This document shows positions 30,894 through 42,477 of a DNA stretch of 64,000 nt, piece after piece. Each line of letters opens with the position of its first letter. Within the stretch, counting starts at the first letter, position 1. The notes under the pieces are model-generated. The model did no database searches, was not told the origin of the DNA, and saw only the letters and a program-made list of their open reading frames with translations. Both the position numbers and the translations under genes were made by a program. Source of the stretch: a virus; the IMG/VR virus record IMGVR_UViG_3300032770_000017, positions 1 through 64,000 of that record; one strand, 5' to 3'.

Positions 30894-31297
30894 GGCCGAT
30901 CCCCGCTGGGTAAACCGAGAGCGAACTTCGTCACGCCGTCATACTTCGTCTTGGACCGGCCGCCCAATGGGTTGCGTGTCTCGCCGTCATAACTGTGGAA
31001 CGCCTCTTCGCCCTGCATCTGAAAATCAATCGGCAGACCGGTGACATGACGGCCCCACAGGCTGATAGCCACATTCAGCGTATAAACGGCGAATGGCGAC
31101 ATCACGTCCTCTGCCCAAGGCAAGAGCATGCGCACGTCAACGTCACGCCAATCGCCACCGCGCTCGACGGAACCGACGAGGTAGGGCGTCTGCTCGAAGG
31201 CATCACGAAGCTGGCGACCCCACTGATCGAGCACAAACAACTCCGCAGGACTAAGGGTCGTACCTCGGCGTCTCGCCGTGCTAGCGGGATCCGTCAT
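30890..31297 (-). CDS. Nucleotidyltransferase-fold protein, small
   Basis: 135 residues from the ATG at 31297. YLVGSVERGGDWRDVDVRML has the GSx...DxD arrangement of minimal nucleotidyltransferase domains, followed by an uncommon SYDGETRNPLGGRSKTKYDG. Lower-GC codons than adjacent genes. In this context it could activate a sugar or modify a nucleotide; substrate unknown. Confidence 0.5.
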   Translation of the reverse strand: MTDPASTARRRGTTLSPAELFVLDQWGRQLRDAFEQTPYLVGSVERGGDWRDVDVRMLLPWAEDVMSPFAVYTLNVAISLWGRHVTGLPIDFQMQGEEAFHSYDGETRNPLGGRSKTKYDGVTKFALGLPSGDRP

Positions 31298-32220
31298 GGC
31301 CGCCACACCAGATCAAGGCGTAGGGACTGGCGGGCGCCCACGCTCTGCTTGAACTGCACGAGCCCAGCATCGGCCACGCCGTCCTTGCTGGACCGGCCGA
31401 GGTCGATCGTGAGGGCGCCCTGTTCGAGGCCCCACTGCACGAGCTTGTAGGCCAGATGGTTCATCGGCGAGCACGGTAGGTCGGTGGCATCGTCGCCCCA
31501 GTACACGACGAGGAAGCGCTGGGGCAGCACGCGGTAGACCAGCGCCGCCGCGCATCGCTTGAGACCATGCACGACGGTGAACATGTGCACGTCGCCGGGG
31601 AACGTGTCGCGCATGCGCAGCACGTATTCGCGGCTGAGCAGGAGCTGGCGCCCTTTGCGTGCCCGGTTGGTCTCCAGCACGTCGTAGGCCCGTTCCCATT
31701 CCTCGTCACCGATGGCCTCGAAGAAGGCGAAGGGCTCGCGGTGAGAGCGCAGCAGGGCCTTTCGTGCCTCGCGTTTGAGGGAGACGATGTAGTCGGCGAA
31801 CGTCTCAAGGACCGCGAGATCAATGTGGTGGTTCAGATCGCACGTCTCGACCCAGAACCCGGCATTGAGCAGGGCGAACTGCAGCGCCGTCTCGTTGCGG
31901 CTGTAGAACGCTGGCTTGCACCGGATGCGCACGCTCGGCCACTGGTTGAGCCGCGCCCAGTCCATGAGGTCATCGACCAGGGAGACGACATTGCCCACGG
32001 TCTCGGGCTCGCGGACGAAGTCGGGGCCACCGAAGGGCGCCGACCAGCCCGAATCGAACCCCTCGGCGGTCAGCACCCCGGTCACCGTGCCGATGGGCCG
32101 GATGCCGCTGAGCCGGGCGTGAGGCGCCTCGAATGCCTGGAAGCGGGAGCCGCAGGTGAGGTTGCGGGCGTGATAGGCCTCGCGGTTGAACAGGGCCAGA
32201 TGATGGTCACCGCCCGTCAT
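31294..32220 (-). CDS. GNAT/FemAB-like acyltransferase
   Basis: 308 residues from the ATG at 32220, chosen because a TAGGAT -10 box lies 8 nt upstream on the minus strand; longer readings run into the divergent gene. The C-terminal half has the FemAB-type acetyltransferase pattern (HMFTVVHGLKRCAAALVYRV, PMNHLAYKLVQWGLEQGALT, DLGRSSKDGV...VQFKQSVGA). In sugar cassettes such enzymes N-acylate amino sugars, which fits the aminotransferase encoded divergently. Head of the minus-strand operon 32220-28190. Confidence 0.65.
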   Translation of the reverse strand: MTGGDHHLALFNREAYHARNLTCGSRFQAFEAPHARLSGIRPIGTVTGVLTAEGFDSGWSAPFGGPDFVREPETVGNVVSLVDDLMDWARLNQWPSVRIRCKPAFYSRNETALQFALLNAGFWVETCDLNHHIDLAVLETFADYIVSLKREARKALLRSHREPFAFFEAIGDEEWERAYDVLETNRARKGRQLLLSREYVLRMRDTFPGDVHMFTVVHGLKRCAAALVYRVLPQRFLVVYWGDDATDLPCSPMNHLAYKLVQWGLEQGALTIDLGRSSKDGVADAGLVQFKQSVGARQSLRLDLVWRP

Positions 32221-32228
32221 GCTCCGTA

Positions 32229-32234
32229 ATCCTA
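32229..32234 (-). promoter_or_regulatory. -10 box (TAGGAT) of minus-strand sugar operon
   Basis: Minus strand TTAGGAT, 8 nt before the ATG at 32220. The plus strand of the same segment has TAACCT (32233-32238), 9 nt before the ATG at 32248, so divergent promoters may overlap within 28 bp. Confidence 0.55.
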
Positions 32235-32247
32235 ACCTCTGTTGCCT

Positions 32248-32664
32248 ATGACCACCACGAACAGGCCGACCGTTGACGACTGCCGCCTCGTCAACCTGCC
32301 GAAGATCGCCGACCCGCGGGGCAATCTGTCCTTCGTCGAAGGCGGTAGGCATGTGCCCTTTGAGATACGCCGTGCGTTCTGGTTATATGACGTGCCCGGC
32401 GGCGAGAGCCGGGCTGGGCACGCCAACAAGGAACTGGAGCAGTTGATCGTCGCCGTGAGCGGCAGTTTCGATGTGCAGCTCGACGATGGGCAATCCACGA
32501 AGACCGTCACTCTGCGCCGCTCCTATCGCGGCCTGTACGTGCCCGGGATGATCTGGCGGGATATCTACAACTTCTCGTCGGGCTCGGTGTGCCTAGTGCT
32601 GTGCTCGGGCCTCTACGACCCCGATGACTACTTCCGCGACTACGGCGAATTCGTGAACGCATGA
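32248..32664 (+). CDS. FdtA/QdtA-like dTDP-sugar 3,4-ketoisomerase
   Basis: 138 residues from the ATG at 32248; a TTG two codons earlier is possible. Cupin-fold isomerase that converts dTDP-4-keto-6-deoxyglucose to the 3-keto form. Visible family features: DPRGNLSFVE, RAFWLYDVPGGESRAGHANK, and GLYVPGMIWRDIYNFS. The catalytic H-x-H of FdtA/QdtA appears here as GHAN (His58, Asn60), so the second His is replaced, which may alter stereochemistry or activity. It overlaps the aminotransferase gene, the usual pairing for making 3-amino-3,6-dideoxyhexoses. Confidence 0.8.
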   Translation: MTTTNRPTVDDCRLVNLPKIADPRGNLSFVEGGRHVPFEIRRAFWLYDVPGGESRAGHANKELEQLIVAVSGSFDVQLDDGQSTKTVTLRRSYRGLYVPGMIWRDIYNFSSGSVCLVLCSGLYDPDDYFRDYGEFVNA

Positions 32665-33746
32665 CCACGCTGACCGTGCGCGTCCCCTTCCTCGACGTGG
32701 GCGCCACCTACCGGGCACTGCAGGGCGAGATCGACCGGGCCGTGGCTGATGTGCTGGCCAGCGGCTCCTACATCCTCGGCGAGCAGGTGGCGGCGTTCGA
32801 GCAGGAATACGCGGCCTTCACCGGCGCCCGGCACTGCGTGGGTGTGGGCAACGGGCTTGACGCCCTGACGCTGTGCCTCCTGGCCCTCGGGATCGGCACG
32901 GGCGACGAGGTGATCGTGCCTTCGAACACCTACATCGCCACTTGGCTGGCCGTGTCGCGCACCGGGGCCGTACCGGTCCCGGTCGAGCCCGACTTGTGGT
33001 CGTTCAACATCGACCCCGAGCGCATCGAGGCAGCCATCACCCCACAGACGCGGGCGATCATGCCCGTGCACCTCTATGGCCAGCCTGCCGATCTCGCTGC
33101 CATCATGGCCGTTGCCGATGCCTACGGGCTGGCCGTGGTGGACGACGCGGCCCAAGCCCACGGGGCGCGCCTCGGGCCGAGCACGATGACCGGCTGGAGC
33201 TTCTACCCGACCAAATGTCTCGGCTGTTTCGGCGACGGGGGCGCGGTGACCACCGACGAGGGGGCCCTGGCCGACTCGGTAAGGCGACTGGCCAACTATG
33301 GGCGCGTGAGCCGCTACCGCAACGATGACCAGGGCATCAACAGTCGGCTGGACGAGCTGCAGGCCGCCGTCCTGCGGGTCAAACTTCCGCACCTGACCGA
33401 GTGGAACCGGCGCCGGAAGGAGATCGCGGGCCGCTACACAGCCGCTTTCCAGGGCATCTCGGGGCTGATCGTCCCTGGCGAGGTGGGGCGTTCCGTCTGG
33501 CACCTCTATGTCGTGCGCTCGTTCCGGCGCGATGCCCTGGCCCTGCATCTGAGCGGATGGGGGGTGGAGACGGCGGTGCACTACCCGGTGCCGCCGCACC
33601 GCCAGCGGGCCTACGCCAAGGCGCGCCCGGCCTACCTGCCCAACGCTGATGAGCTGGGCAAGGAGGTGCTGAGCCTGCCCATCGGCCCGCACATGAGCGA
33701 CGAGGACGTGGACGCCGTGATCGAAGCCGTCCGGTCCTTCCGGTGA
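32661..33746 (+). CDS. DegT/DnrJ/EryC1-family sugar aminotransferase
   Basis: 361 residues, full length. PLP-dependent transfer of an amino group to a keto-sugar nucleotide. Features: VGVGNGLDALTLCLLALGIG (phosphate contact), DEVIVPSNTYIATWLAV, VVDDAAQAHGA with the PLP-pyridine Asp, and the Schiff-base lysine in FYPTKCLGCFGDGG (Lys185). With the isomerase upstream it should produce dTDP-3-amino-3,6-dideoxyhexose (FdtB/QdtB type). No RmlA or RmlB is seen here, so the substrate must come from the host or from elsewhere in the phage genome. Confidence 0.88.
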   Translation: MTTLTVRVPFLDVGATYRALQGEIDRAVADVLASGSYILGEQVAAFEQEYAAFTGARHCVGVGNGLDALTLCLLALGIGTGDEVIVPSNTYIATWLAVSRTGAVPVPVEPDLWSFNIDPERIEAAITPQTRAIMPVHLYGQPADLAAIMAVADAYGLAVVDDAAQAHGARLGPSTMTGWSFYPTKCLGCFGDGGAVTTDEGALADSVRRLANYGRVSRYRNDDQGINSRLDELQAAVLRVKLPHLTEWNRRRKEIAGRYTAAFQGISGLIVPGEVGRSVWHLYVVRSFRRDALALHLSGWGVETAVHYPVPPHRQRAYAKARPAYLPNADELGKEVLSLPIGPHMSDEDVDAVIEAVRSFR

Positions 33747-36700
33747 CCGATCACGCGGCTGCGATCGCCGAATCGGCGGCGGTCCTGGAGCGGCTGGAGG
33801 CTGACGCCGAGCGGCTGGCAGGGGCCAGCCAATCTGAGGCGGCGGCCGCGGTGGCGCAGGTCGCCGCCCACTTCGCATGGTTCAATCACCCGGGCCGCTA
33901 TGTCAGCCCGCGCCTAGAGGCTGTTCTGAGGGGCCTGTCGGGCTCGCTGGAGCCCGTTGGCAACGCCGTCGGCTCCCCGCCCCAGCGGGTCCTCCATGTC
34001 CTCACACAGGCCTACAGCACGGGAGGGCACACCCGCTACGCCAGGCGGTGGGCCGAATGGGACACGGCCCATGCCCATGCCTTCGCCCTTACGAATCAGC
34101 GCGGCGGCGGCATCCCCGAGGGGCTCATGCGTTACGACGTGCGAAGCCTCGAGGGCCCGATGCTCACCCGGGCCGCTCGCCTGCGGCAGTTGGCCTCGCG
34201 CGCCGATCTGGTCGTCTCCTTCGCCCATCCCTACGACGTGGTGCCGATGCTCGCCTTCGCCGCCTGGGAGGGCAGGCCGTCGGTGATCGTGGCTGACCAT
34301 GTTGACCATGCGTTCTGGCTCGGCGCCTCGATCGCGGACGTGGTGGCCTGCCATCGGGCCGAGGGGCGGCGGGTCGCCACCGAGCGGCGGGGCATCGAAG
34401 CCAGGCGCTGTGTGGACCTACCTATCCCCGCCGACGATTCACGCCCGTTTAGCCCGGCGGCTAAATCTGAGGCCAGGGCTGCCCTCGGGATCGCCGAGGA
34501 CGCCAAGGTGCTGCTCACCGTTGGCGATGCCTACAAGTACCTCACCGACGGCCCCGGCATCGTGGAGGTGCTCGCGCCGGTGCTCGACGCGGACCCCGAC
34601 GCTCTCCTCATTGCCGTGGGCCCGCAATCGGACGGCATGTGGGCGTCGCACCCGCAGGTGGTAGCCGTCGGGCGGGTGCCGTCGCTGGAGGGGTTCTGGG
34701 CGGCCGCGGACGTCTATCTCGACTCCTGGCCGTGCTCAGGGGCGACCTCGGCCATGGAGATGGCGGTGCGCGGTGTGCCGGTCGTGCAGTTCTGCCCCGA
34801 CCCCGAAGCCGAACGGTTCTACTACCCCGACGAGATTGGACCGCCGTCGCGCTGCCACACCGTGGAGACCTACCGGGCCCGCATCGAAGCCCTGCTCGTC
34901 AACCCGTCGCTGCGGGCCGGGCTAGGCCGCCAGCTCGCCATTGCCGCTCGGGCGCGGCACGGCAAGAAGGGATGGCTCAAGGCTCTGGGCAAGGTCTACG
35001 CCGCTGCCATCTCGGTCGGCCCCGCGCCCATGCTGGCGGCCGTCCCCGAACCGTCACCCACAGACACCGCCGATGGGTTCCTCGTCGACCTCGACGCCGC
35101 CCTCAGCCGGTTCTCGGGCCTCGGGGGCGCCATCGCCGAGCACGGCCATCTCATCCCTGCCGGCACCCATTGGAATAGCGTCACGTCGGCCATGAGCGCA
35201 TCGGTGGTCATCCCGGCGTGGAACGCCGCCGAGCAGACGCAGGCCTGCCTCGACTCGGTGCTCCCGACCTTGCGCGACGTGGACCGGGTGGTGGTGGTCG
35301 ACAACGGCTCGACCGACACCACACCTCAGATGCTGCGCAACTATGGCTGGCCGGTGTCGGTGCTGACCAACCCCGAGAACCGGGGCTTCGCCGCGGCCAA
35401 CAACCAGGGCGCCGACTTCACCGACAGCGACGTGGTCGTGTTCCTCAACTCCGACACGATCGTGCACGAGGGCTGGCTGGACGCTCTGTGCCTCCCATTC
35501 GCCGACGAGACGGTGGGTGCGGTGGGACCCCTCGGGACGAACGTGAGCGGCCCACAGGGCATCCTGGCGCCGAATTGGGAGGCCGTGCAGGTGGGAAGGC
35601 TGGTCGGGTTCTGCCTGGCCGTGCGGCGCTCGGCACTCGACGAGGTCAGCGGGTGGGACGAGGAGTTCACCGGCGGCTACGAGGATGACTGGCTCTGCCA
35701 CCGCCTCAGCGCCCGCGGCTGGCGCCTGGTCATCACCTCACAGACCATCGTGGAGCACGTCGGGCACGCGTCCTTCGATGCCAACGAGGTGGACTGGTAC
35801 GCCCGCCAGGAGTCCAACCGGCCGCTGTGGGAGGCCAGGCGCCACGAGGACATCGCCATGGTCGCCATCGTCCGCGACGAGGCGGCGGTCATCGAGCGCC
35901 TCCTGACCTCGGCTGCCCAGGTGTGCGGGCGGGCGGTGGTGGTGGACACGGGCTCGGTGGACAAGACGCCAGAGATCGTGGAGAAGGTGTGCGCCGACCT
36001 GGGCCTGGCCCTAACGCTGGAGCACCGGCCGTGGACCGACTTCGCCACCAACCGCACCGAGGCCCTCCGCATCGGCCAGGAATCAGGCGCCGGCTGGTTG
36101 CTGTTGCTCGACGCTGAGCAGACGCTCGAGGTGACCGGGCCGCTGCCGAACCTGTGCGGGGACGCCTATCAGGTGGCGATGAGCGTGGGCGGCCTGTACT
36201 ACACCAACGCCAAGCTGGTCCGGGCCCGGCGCGGCTGGCAGTTCATCGGCGCCGCCCACGAGTACCTCCACACCCTCGACGGCGAGGCCTACCAGGCCCA
36301 GCCGCTCGGGCCGTGCCTGACCGTGGTCGACCATCTCGACTCCGGCGACCGGATGGCCAAGATCGCCCGCAACCGGGTGCTGCTCGAAGCCGACCTCGAA
36401 CGGGACCCCGACAACCCGCGCACGGTGTTCTATCTGGGCGAGACCTACCGCGACCTCGGCGACCGGGAGGCGGCCAAGGCGATGTACAAGCGGCGGGCGC
36501 TGATGGAGGGCACGTTCGAGGAGGAGGGCTGGTACGCCCACTGGCAATGGGGCTCGCTTGTCAGCGAGGACGACCTGGACACCGCCTCGGTGATCCTCAC
36601 CCACGCCTTCGAGCGCCGTCCGCACCGGGCCGAGCCGCTCTGGGACCTCGGGCGCCACTACCGGTTCGCCAAGCGCTACCAGGCCGCCTACATGGTCCTC

Positions 36701-36916
36701 TCCCACGCCATCACCCTGCCGCTGCCGCCGGACACCCTGTTCGTCCACGCCGCGGTCTACGACCACCTGATCGCCTTCGAGCTGGCCATCGCCGCCTGGT
36801 GGACGGGGCGCTATGCCGAGTCCGACGGCCGGAACCGGGAACTGCTGGCCCGGGACGCGCTGCCCTCCAACATTCGCGAGGCGGTCGAGCGGAACCTCGC
36901 CATCCCGCACCCCTAA
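33743..36916 (+). CDS. Giant multi-domain glycosyltransferase (GT4-like + GT2 + GT2 + TPR)
   Basis: 1057 residues with four parts. About 1-430: GT-B fold, with VGDAYKYLTDGPGIVEVLAP and YLDSWPCSGATSAMEMAVRG. About 485-700: GT2, with SVVIPAWNAAEQTQACLDSV, VVVDNGSTDTTPQM, NRGFAAANNQGADF and FLNSDT. About 710-880: second GT2-like domain, with MVAIVRDEAAVIERLLTSA and VVVDTGSVDKTPEI. About 885-1010: TPR-like repeats (TVFYLGETYRDLGDREAAKA). Fused GT plus TPR architectures glycosylate proteins, the TPR holding the acceptor. It probably builds and transfers a short glycan onto a virion protein, with collagen-like Thr as candidate acceptor. Start overlaps the aminotransferase stop. Confidence 0.78.
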   Translation: MTDHAAAIAESAAVLERLEADAERLAGASQSEAAAAVAQVAAHFAWFNHPGRYVSPRLEAVLRGLSGSLEPVGNAVGSPPQRVLHVLTQAYSTGGHTRYARRWAEWDTAHAHAFALTNQRGGGIPEGLMRYDVRSLEGPMLTRAARLRQLASRADLVVSFAHPYDVVPMLAFAAWEGRPSVIVADHVDHAFWLGASIADVVACHRAEGRRVATERRGIEARRCVDLPIPADDSRPFSPAAKSEARAALGIAEDAKVLLTVGDAYKYLTDGPGIVEVLAPVLDADPDALLIAVGPQSDGMWASHPQVVAVGRVPSLEGFWAAADVYLDSWPCSGATSAMEMAVRGVPVVQFCPDPEAERFYYPDEIGPPSRCHTVETYRARIEALLVNPSLRAGLGRQLAIAARARHGKKGWLKALGKVYAAAISVGPAPMLAAVPEPSPTDTADGFLVDLDAALSRFSGLGGAIAEHGHLIPAGTHWNSVTSAMSASVVIPAWNAAEQTQACLDSVLPTLRDVDRVVVVDNGSTDTTPQMLRNYGWPVSVLTNPENRGFAAANNQGADFTDSDVVVFLNSDTIVHEGWLDALCLPFADETVGAVGPLGTNVSGPQGILAPNWEAVQVGRLVGFCLAVRRSALDEVSGWDEEFTGGYEDDWLCHRLSARGWRLVITSQTIVEHVGHASFDANEVDWYARQESNRPLWEARRHEDIAMVAIVRDEAAVIERLLTSAAQVCGRAVVVDTGSVDKTPEIVEKVCADLGLALTLEHRPWTDFATNRTEALRIGQESGAGWLLLLDAEQTLEVTGPLPNLCGDAYQVAMSVGGLYYTNAKLVRARRGWQFIGAAHEYLHTLDGEAYQAQPLGPCLTVVDHLDSGDRMAKIARNRVLLEADLERDPDNPRTVFYLGETYRDLGDREAAKAMYKRRALMEGTFEEEGWYAHWQWGSLVSEDDLDTASVILTHAFERRPHRAEPLWDLGRHYRFAKRYQAAYMVLSHAITLPLPPDTLFVHAAVYDHLIAFELAIAAWWTGRYAESDGRNRELLARDALPSNIREAVERNLAIPHP

Positions 36917-36982
36917 CCGTCTCCGGGCGCGTCCCGTGCCCTATCATCCCGACGATGGCCGACGGCGTAGGAGGCTGAACAG

Positions 36983-37642
36983 GTGCCCTCAAGTGCCAAC
37001 TGGGTAACGCACGCCTTCGACCAGGCCTTTTCCGGGAATATCAACTGGGCGTCCGACACGATCAAGATGGCCCTGTTCACCGCGAGCCCGGGCACCATTT
37101 CCTCGGTTACGCACTATTCGGACCTGGCCAACGAGGTGCCGAACGGCTCGGGCTACACCACGGGTGGTGCCACCCTCGGCACCAAGACCCACACGGTGAC
37201 GGCGGCCAACTCGTTCGGCGTCTCCAACGGCAACTTCACCTCGGGCATCTGGATCGCTTCCACCGTGGCGGCCGTGGGCAACATCGTGCGCCCGATCACC
37301 ACCAACGGGTACCTGTTCCTCTGCGTCGCCGTGACCTCCGACGACCAGACGGGCGGCTCGGAGCCGACGTGGCCGAGCGTGCAGGGCCAGACGGTGGTCG
37401 ACAACCACGTCACATGGTCCTGCCTCGGCGAGTCCATCACGATCTGGTCGAGCGCCTCGCCGACATGGTCCACAGCCACGTTCACGGCGACGAACTACGC
37501 GATCTATGACGCGCAGAGCGGCACGGGGTCGACTGAGCCCGTGCTGGTCCTCGGCGCGCTGTCGCCCTCGCTCACCCCGGTCTCAGGGACCGCGACGGTG
37601 ACTGCGCCGGCTTTGGGTTGGGCGTGGACGACGCCGAGCTGA
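36983..37642 (+). CDS. Virion decoration-like protein, 219 aa
   Basis: The GTG at 36983 has TAGGAGG upstream. N-terminal pattern THAFDQAFSGNINWASDTIKM then ALFTASPGTISS is shared with the protein encoded at 49856, so both belong to one structural family. A middle segment RPITTNGYLFLCVAVTSDDQ...GGSEPTWP...VTWSCLGE resembles carbohydrate-binding or fibre-associated repeats common in phage proteins. First structural gene after the glycosylation cassette. Exact role unknown. Confidence 0.6.
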   Translation: MPSSANWVTHAFDQAFSGNINWASDTIKMALFTASPGTISSVTHYSDLANEVPNGSGYTTGGATLGTKTHTVTAANSFGVSNGNFTSGIWIASTVAAVGNIVRPITTNGYLFLCVAVTSDDQTGGSEPTWPSVQGQTVVDNHVTWSCLGESITIWSSASPTWSTATFTATNYAIYDAQSGTGSTEPVLVLGALSPSLTPVSGTATVTAPALGWAWTTPS

Positions 37643-37647
37643 GATGA

Positions 37648-40089
<2,442 letters not shown>

Positions 40090-40090
<1 letters not shown>

Positions 40091-40440
40091 TGCCCGCCAC
40101 CTATGCCATCGGCCAAGTGCTGCCTAATGGGGCCCGCGTCACGACCGACGAGGTCACGACTGCGCCCGACGGTTCCACGGTCGAGCACATCGTCGCCCAC
40201 TACCCGAACGGCGCATGGGACGAGGAGACGATCTTCACGCCCGGCCCGGGGACGCCCGAGGCGAACCGGCAGATGACTCATCAGCGCGTCCGTGACGGGC
40301 TCATTGACCATGCCACCTATCTCGCCGATCCGGCGACGACGTTCGAGGCCCTCGTTGCGCAGGTGGAGGCGTTGACCCGCCAGGTCAACCGACTGGCCCG
40401 CATCGTCCTGAACGAGCACGACACCACCGCAGGTACCTGA
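40090..40440 (+). CDS. Small virion-associated protein, 116 aa
   Basis: The ATG overlaps the stop of the collagen-like gene. N-terminus is beta-rich (ATYAIGQVLPNGARVTTDEV), C-terminus is a coiled coil (FEALVAQVEALTRQVNRLAR). It could be a fibre chaperone or adaptor; no known family recognised. Confidence 0.5.
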
Positions 40441-40441
40441 G

Positions 40442-41950
40442 ATGGATCCGCGCGGCGTTGTCGGCCACGTCCTCCCGCAGCGCCAGGGTCCCGACCGGTT
40501 CGCGCTCAAGTATGCGCACGAATACCTGAGCACGCCACTGCCGACGCCGACCTATCCAATCGACATCACCAGCGGCCTAACCGCGTGGGGTGGGTTCGGC
40601 AACAGCGGAGAGATGCCACCGCAGTACCCCAACCCTGTCGGGGATTGCGTTGATGCGGCGAAGTACCACCTCTATATGTCAACGGCACTTGGCGCCGGGC
40701 AACCGCTGCCGGCCCTCACGACGCTGCAATGCATCACCGACTACTTCGCTCAGACAGGCGGCAAGGACACGGGCGTGCGGATCTCCGACTCGCTCCTGTG
40801 GTCCTACAACCGCGGCGACATCCTCGCCTTTGCCCCCGTTGATTACACGAACCTCGCCGTGCGTGACGGGCTGTGCCAAGCGGGCTGGGGGATCATCCTC
40901 GGCATGTGGCTGCCCACGGCCAACAACGGCCAAGGCGGCGGCCATTGCGTGGTGCTCGCCAAGGTCGTCGCGCAAGGGGGCGACGAGTTCTTCATCACCT
41001 GGGGCGACGTGGAGTCCTTCAAGGACGAGACGTACCTGTACACCATCGACGAGGCGTGGCTCGTCGTGACCCACGAGGAGCAGCTCGCCGCTTTTGAACC
41101 GGCGTTGTTGGCCGATATCACCGCCTTGGGAGGCACTGGCGGGCCGCCTCCACCGCCCCCGGTCTATCCGACCCCTATCGCAGGAGAGACCGTGCTCATT
41201 CAGACTGTCGGGACCCCTTTCGGTGGCACCCCGACCGCGGTTCAACAGGCGATCAATGTGCAGAACACCGGGGCCACCCTGCTCGCCTTCGTCTGCGGCA
41301 GCACCGCCACTTCGCCGATGGCATCGTCGGTCTCTGGAGCTGGGGCAACTTGGACGCGCCGGGGCTCGCGTTTTGACCACCCGGGCACCGTTGAGGTGTG
41401 GGAGGGGACAGGCGCGGCGGCTGGGGTGCAGACGGTTACGGCTTCGCTCGTCGGTCCGATCGCCAACTGCGCGTTCATCGTGCAGGAATGGACCGGGACC
41501 GGGTCGACCGCGCCGGACTCTGTTACCTACGGCTCTTCCTCCGCTCCTCCATCGGTGATCGTCAGCCCGCAGGCTGGGGATGGAGTGTCGGCGTTCATCT
41601 TCTGCGGCAATGGCATCATCAATGTTGCCGCACCCTTCACGGGCGAGATCACGCTCCCGATGGTGAACGTCTCATCCTGCGTTGCACCGGTTACTGGCGC
41701 ACTAGCCGCGGCATGGGTGACAGGGGGAGGGGCGTGGAACGGGCTCGCGATCGCCCTGCCAGCCGGATCGGCTCCTCCTCCTCCTCCTCCATCACCACTG
41801 CCACCGCCTTCGCCGACCTCGTTCCTGGACCACATCAAGAGCGAACTGCAAGCGCTTGACGCCACATTGCAGGCGATCATCGCTGAGATCACCGCGCAGG
41901 ACGCCGCCACGTTCGGTGGATCGTCCTACGGCGGCGGCGCGACGGGATGA
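40442..41950 (+). CDS. Papain-like cysteine peptidase fused to beta domain
   Basis: 502 residues. N-terminal about 215 residues are homologous to the protein at 58484 and look like a papain-fold cysteine peptidase: candidate nucleophile Cys69 in PVGDCVDAAKYH, candidate His168 in GGGHCVVLAKV, then FFITWGDVESF. A Pro stretch leads to a lectin-like beta domain (about 240-435, ETVLIQTVGTPFGGTPTAVQ, ATWTRRGSRFDHPGTVEVWE), a second Pro linker and a C-terminal helix. It may be virion-borne and cleave a surface or wall peptide. The catalytic assignment is inferred from conserved positions in the pair. Confidence 0.6.
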   Translation: MDPRGVVGHVLPQRQGPDRFALKYAHEYLSTPLPTPTYPIDITSGLTAWGGFGNSGEMPPQYPNPVGDCVDAAKYHLYMSTALGAGQPLPALTTLQCITDYFAQTGGKDTGVRISDSLLWSYNRGDILAFAPVDYTNLAVRDGLCQAGWGIILGMWLPTANNGQGGGHCVVLAKVVAQGGDEFFITWGDVESFKDETYLYTIDEAWLVVTHEEQLAAFEPALLADITALGGTGGPPPPPPVYPTPIAGETVLIQTVGTPFGGTPTAVQQAINVQNTGATLLAFVCGSTATSPMASSVSGAGATWTRRGSRFDHPGTVEVWEGTGAAAGVQTVTASLVGPIANCAFIVQEWTGTGSTAPDSVTYGSSSAPPSVIVSPQAGDGVSAFIFCGNGIINVAAPFTGEITLPMVNVSSCVAPVTGALAAAWVTGGGAWNGLAIALPAGSAPPPPPPSPLPPPSPTSFLDHIKSELQALDATLQAIIAEITAQDAATFGGSSYGGGATG

Positions 41951-41951
41951 G

Positions 41952-42473
41952 ATGCGCGTCCTCGTTCCCTTCACTGCGCGCCATATAGAGACGATCGCGG
42001 GCGCGCCCGCCAACGCTGAGTGGGTGGATGTCTCCCGATCCTCCACCGCGTACTGGGAGACGTTGTGCGAGTTCTGGAATAGTGGCGATGACCTGCTGAT
42101 CATTGAGCACGATGTGGTCTGTCGTCCTGATGTAATTGAGCAACTGGAGATGTGCCCTGAGCCGTGGTGCGCGTTCGGCTACAGCGATATGTGCCATCCC
42201 GAATGCATGGAGGCATGGGCCAACGCGTTTGGCTGCACCCGGTTCCGTAAGGAATTGATGGCCGCCGCGCCCGACGCGGTGTCCTCTATCCCCGAGGGCT
42301 ACGGCCGGGACTGGCACAACCTGTGCGACTACGTCTCGGGCATGCCTTGGCTGAACCCGGAGATGCGGCCCCAATGCCTGCGGGCGCGCGGCTTCTGGCA
42401 CCACTGGCATTACCCGGCGGTCAGGCACCACAAGATGAGCCTTGAAAGCTACAAAGCCCTGATCGGCGGCTAG
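41952..42473 (+). CDS. Glycosyltransferase-like protein (GT-A fold), small
   Basis: 173 residues. Begins RVLVPFTARHIETIAGAP and contains LLIIEHDVVCRPDVIEQLEM, a DxD-like acidic motif, then YGRDWHNLCDYVSG and a His-rich C-terminus (FWHHWHYPAVRHHKM). It resembles small nucleotide-sugar transferases encoded in phage structural regions. Possibly another enzyme of virion glycosylation, separated from the main cassette by the collagen-like genes. Confidence 0.5.
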   Translation: MRVLVPFTARHIETIAGAPANAEWVDVSRSSTAYWETLCEFWNSGDDLLIIEHDVVCRPDVIEQLEMCPEPWCAFGYSDMCHPECMEAWANAFGCTRFRKELMAAAPDAVSSIPEGYGRDWHNLCDYVSGMPWLNPEMRPQCLRARGFWHHWHYPAVRHHKMSLESYKALIGG

Positions 42474-42477
42474 TGCA

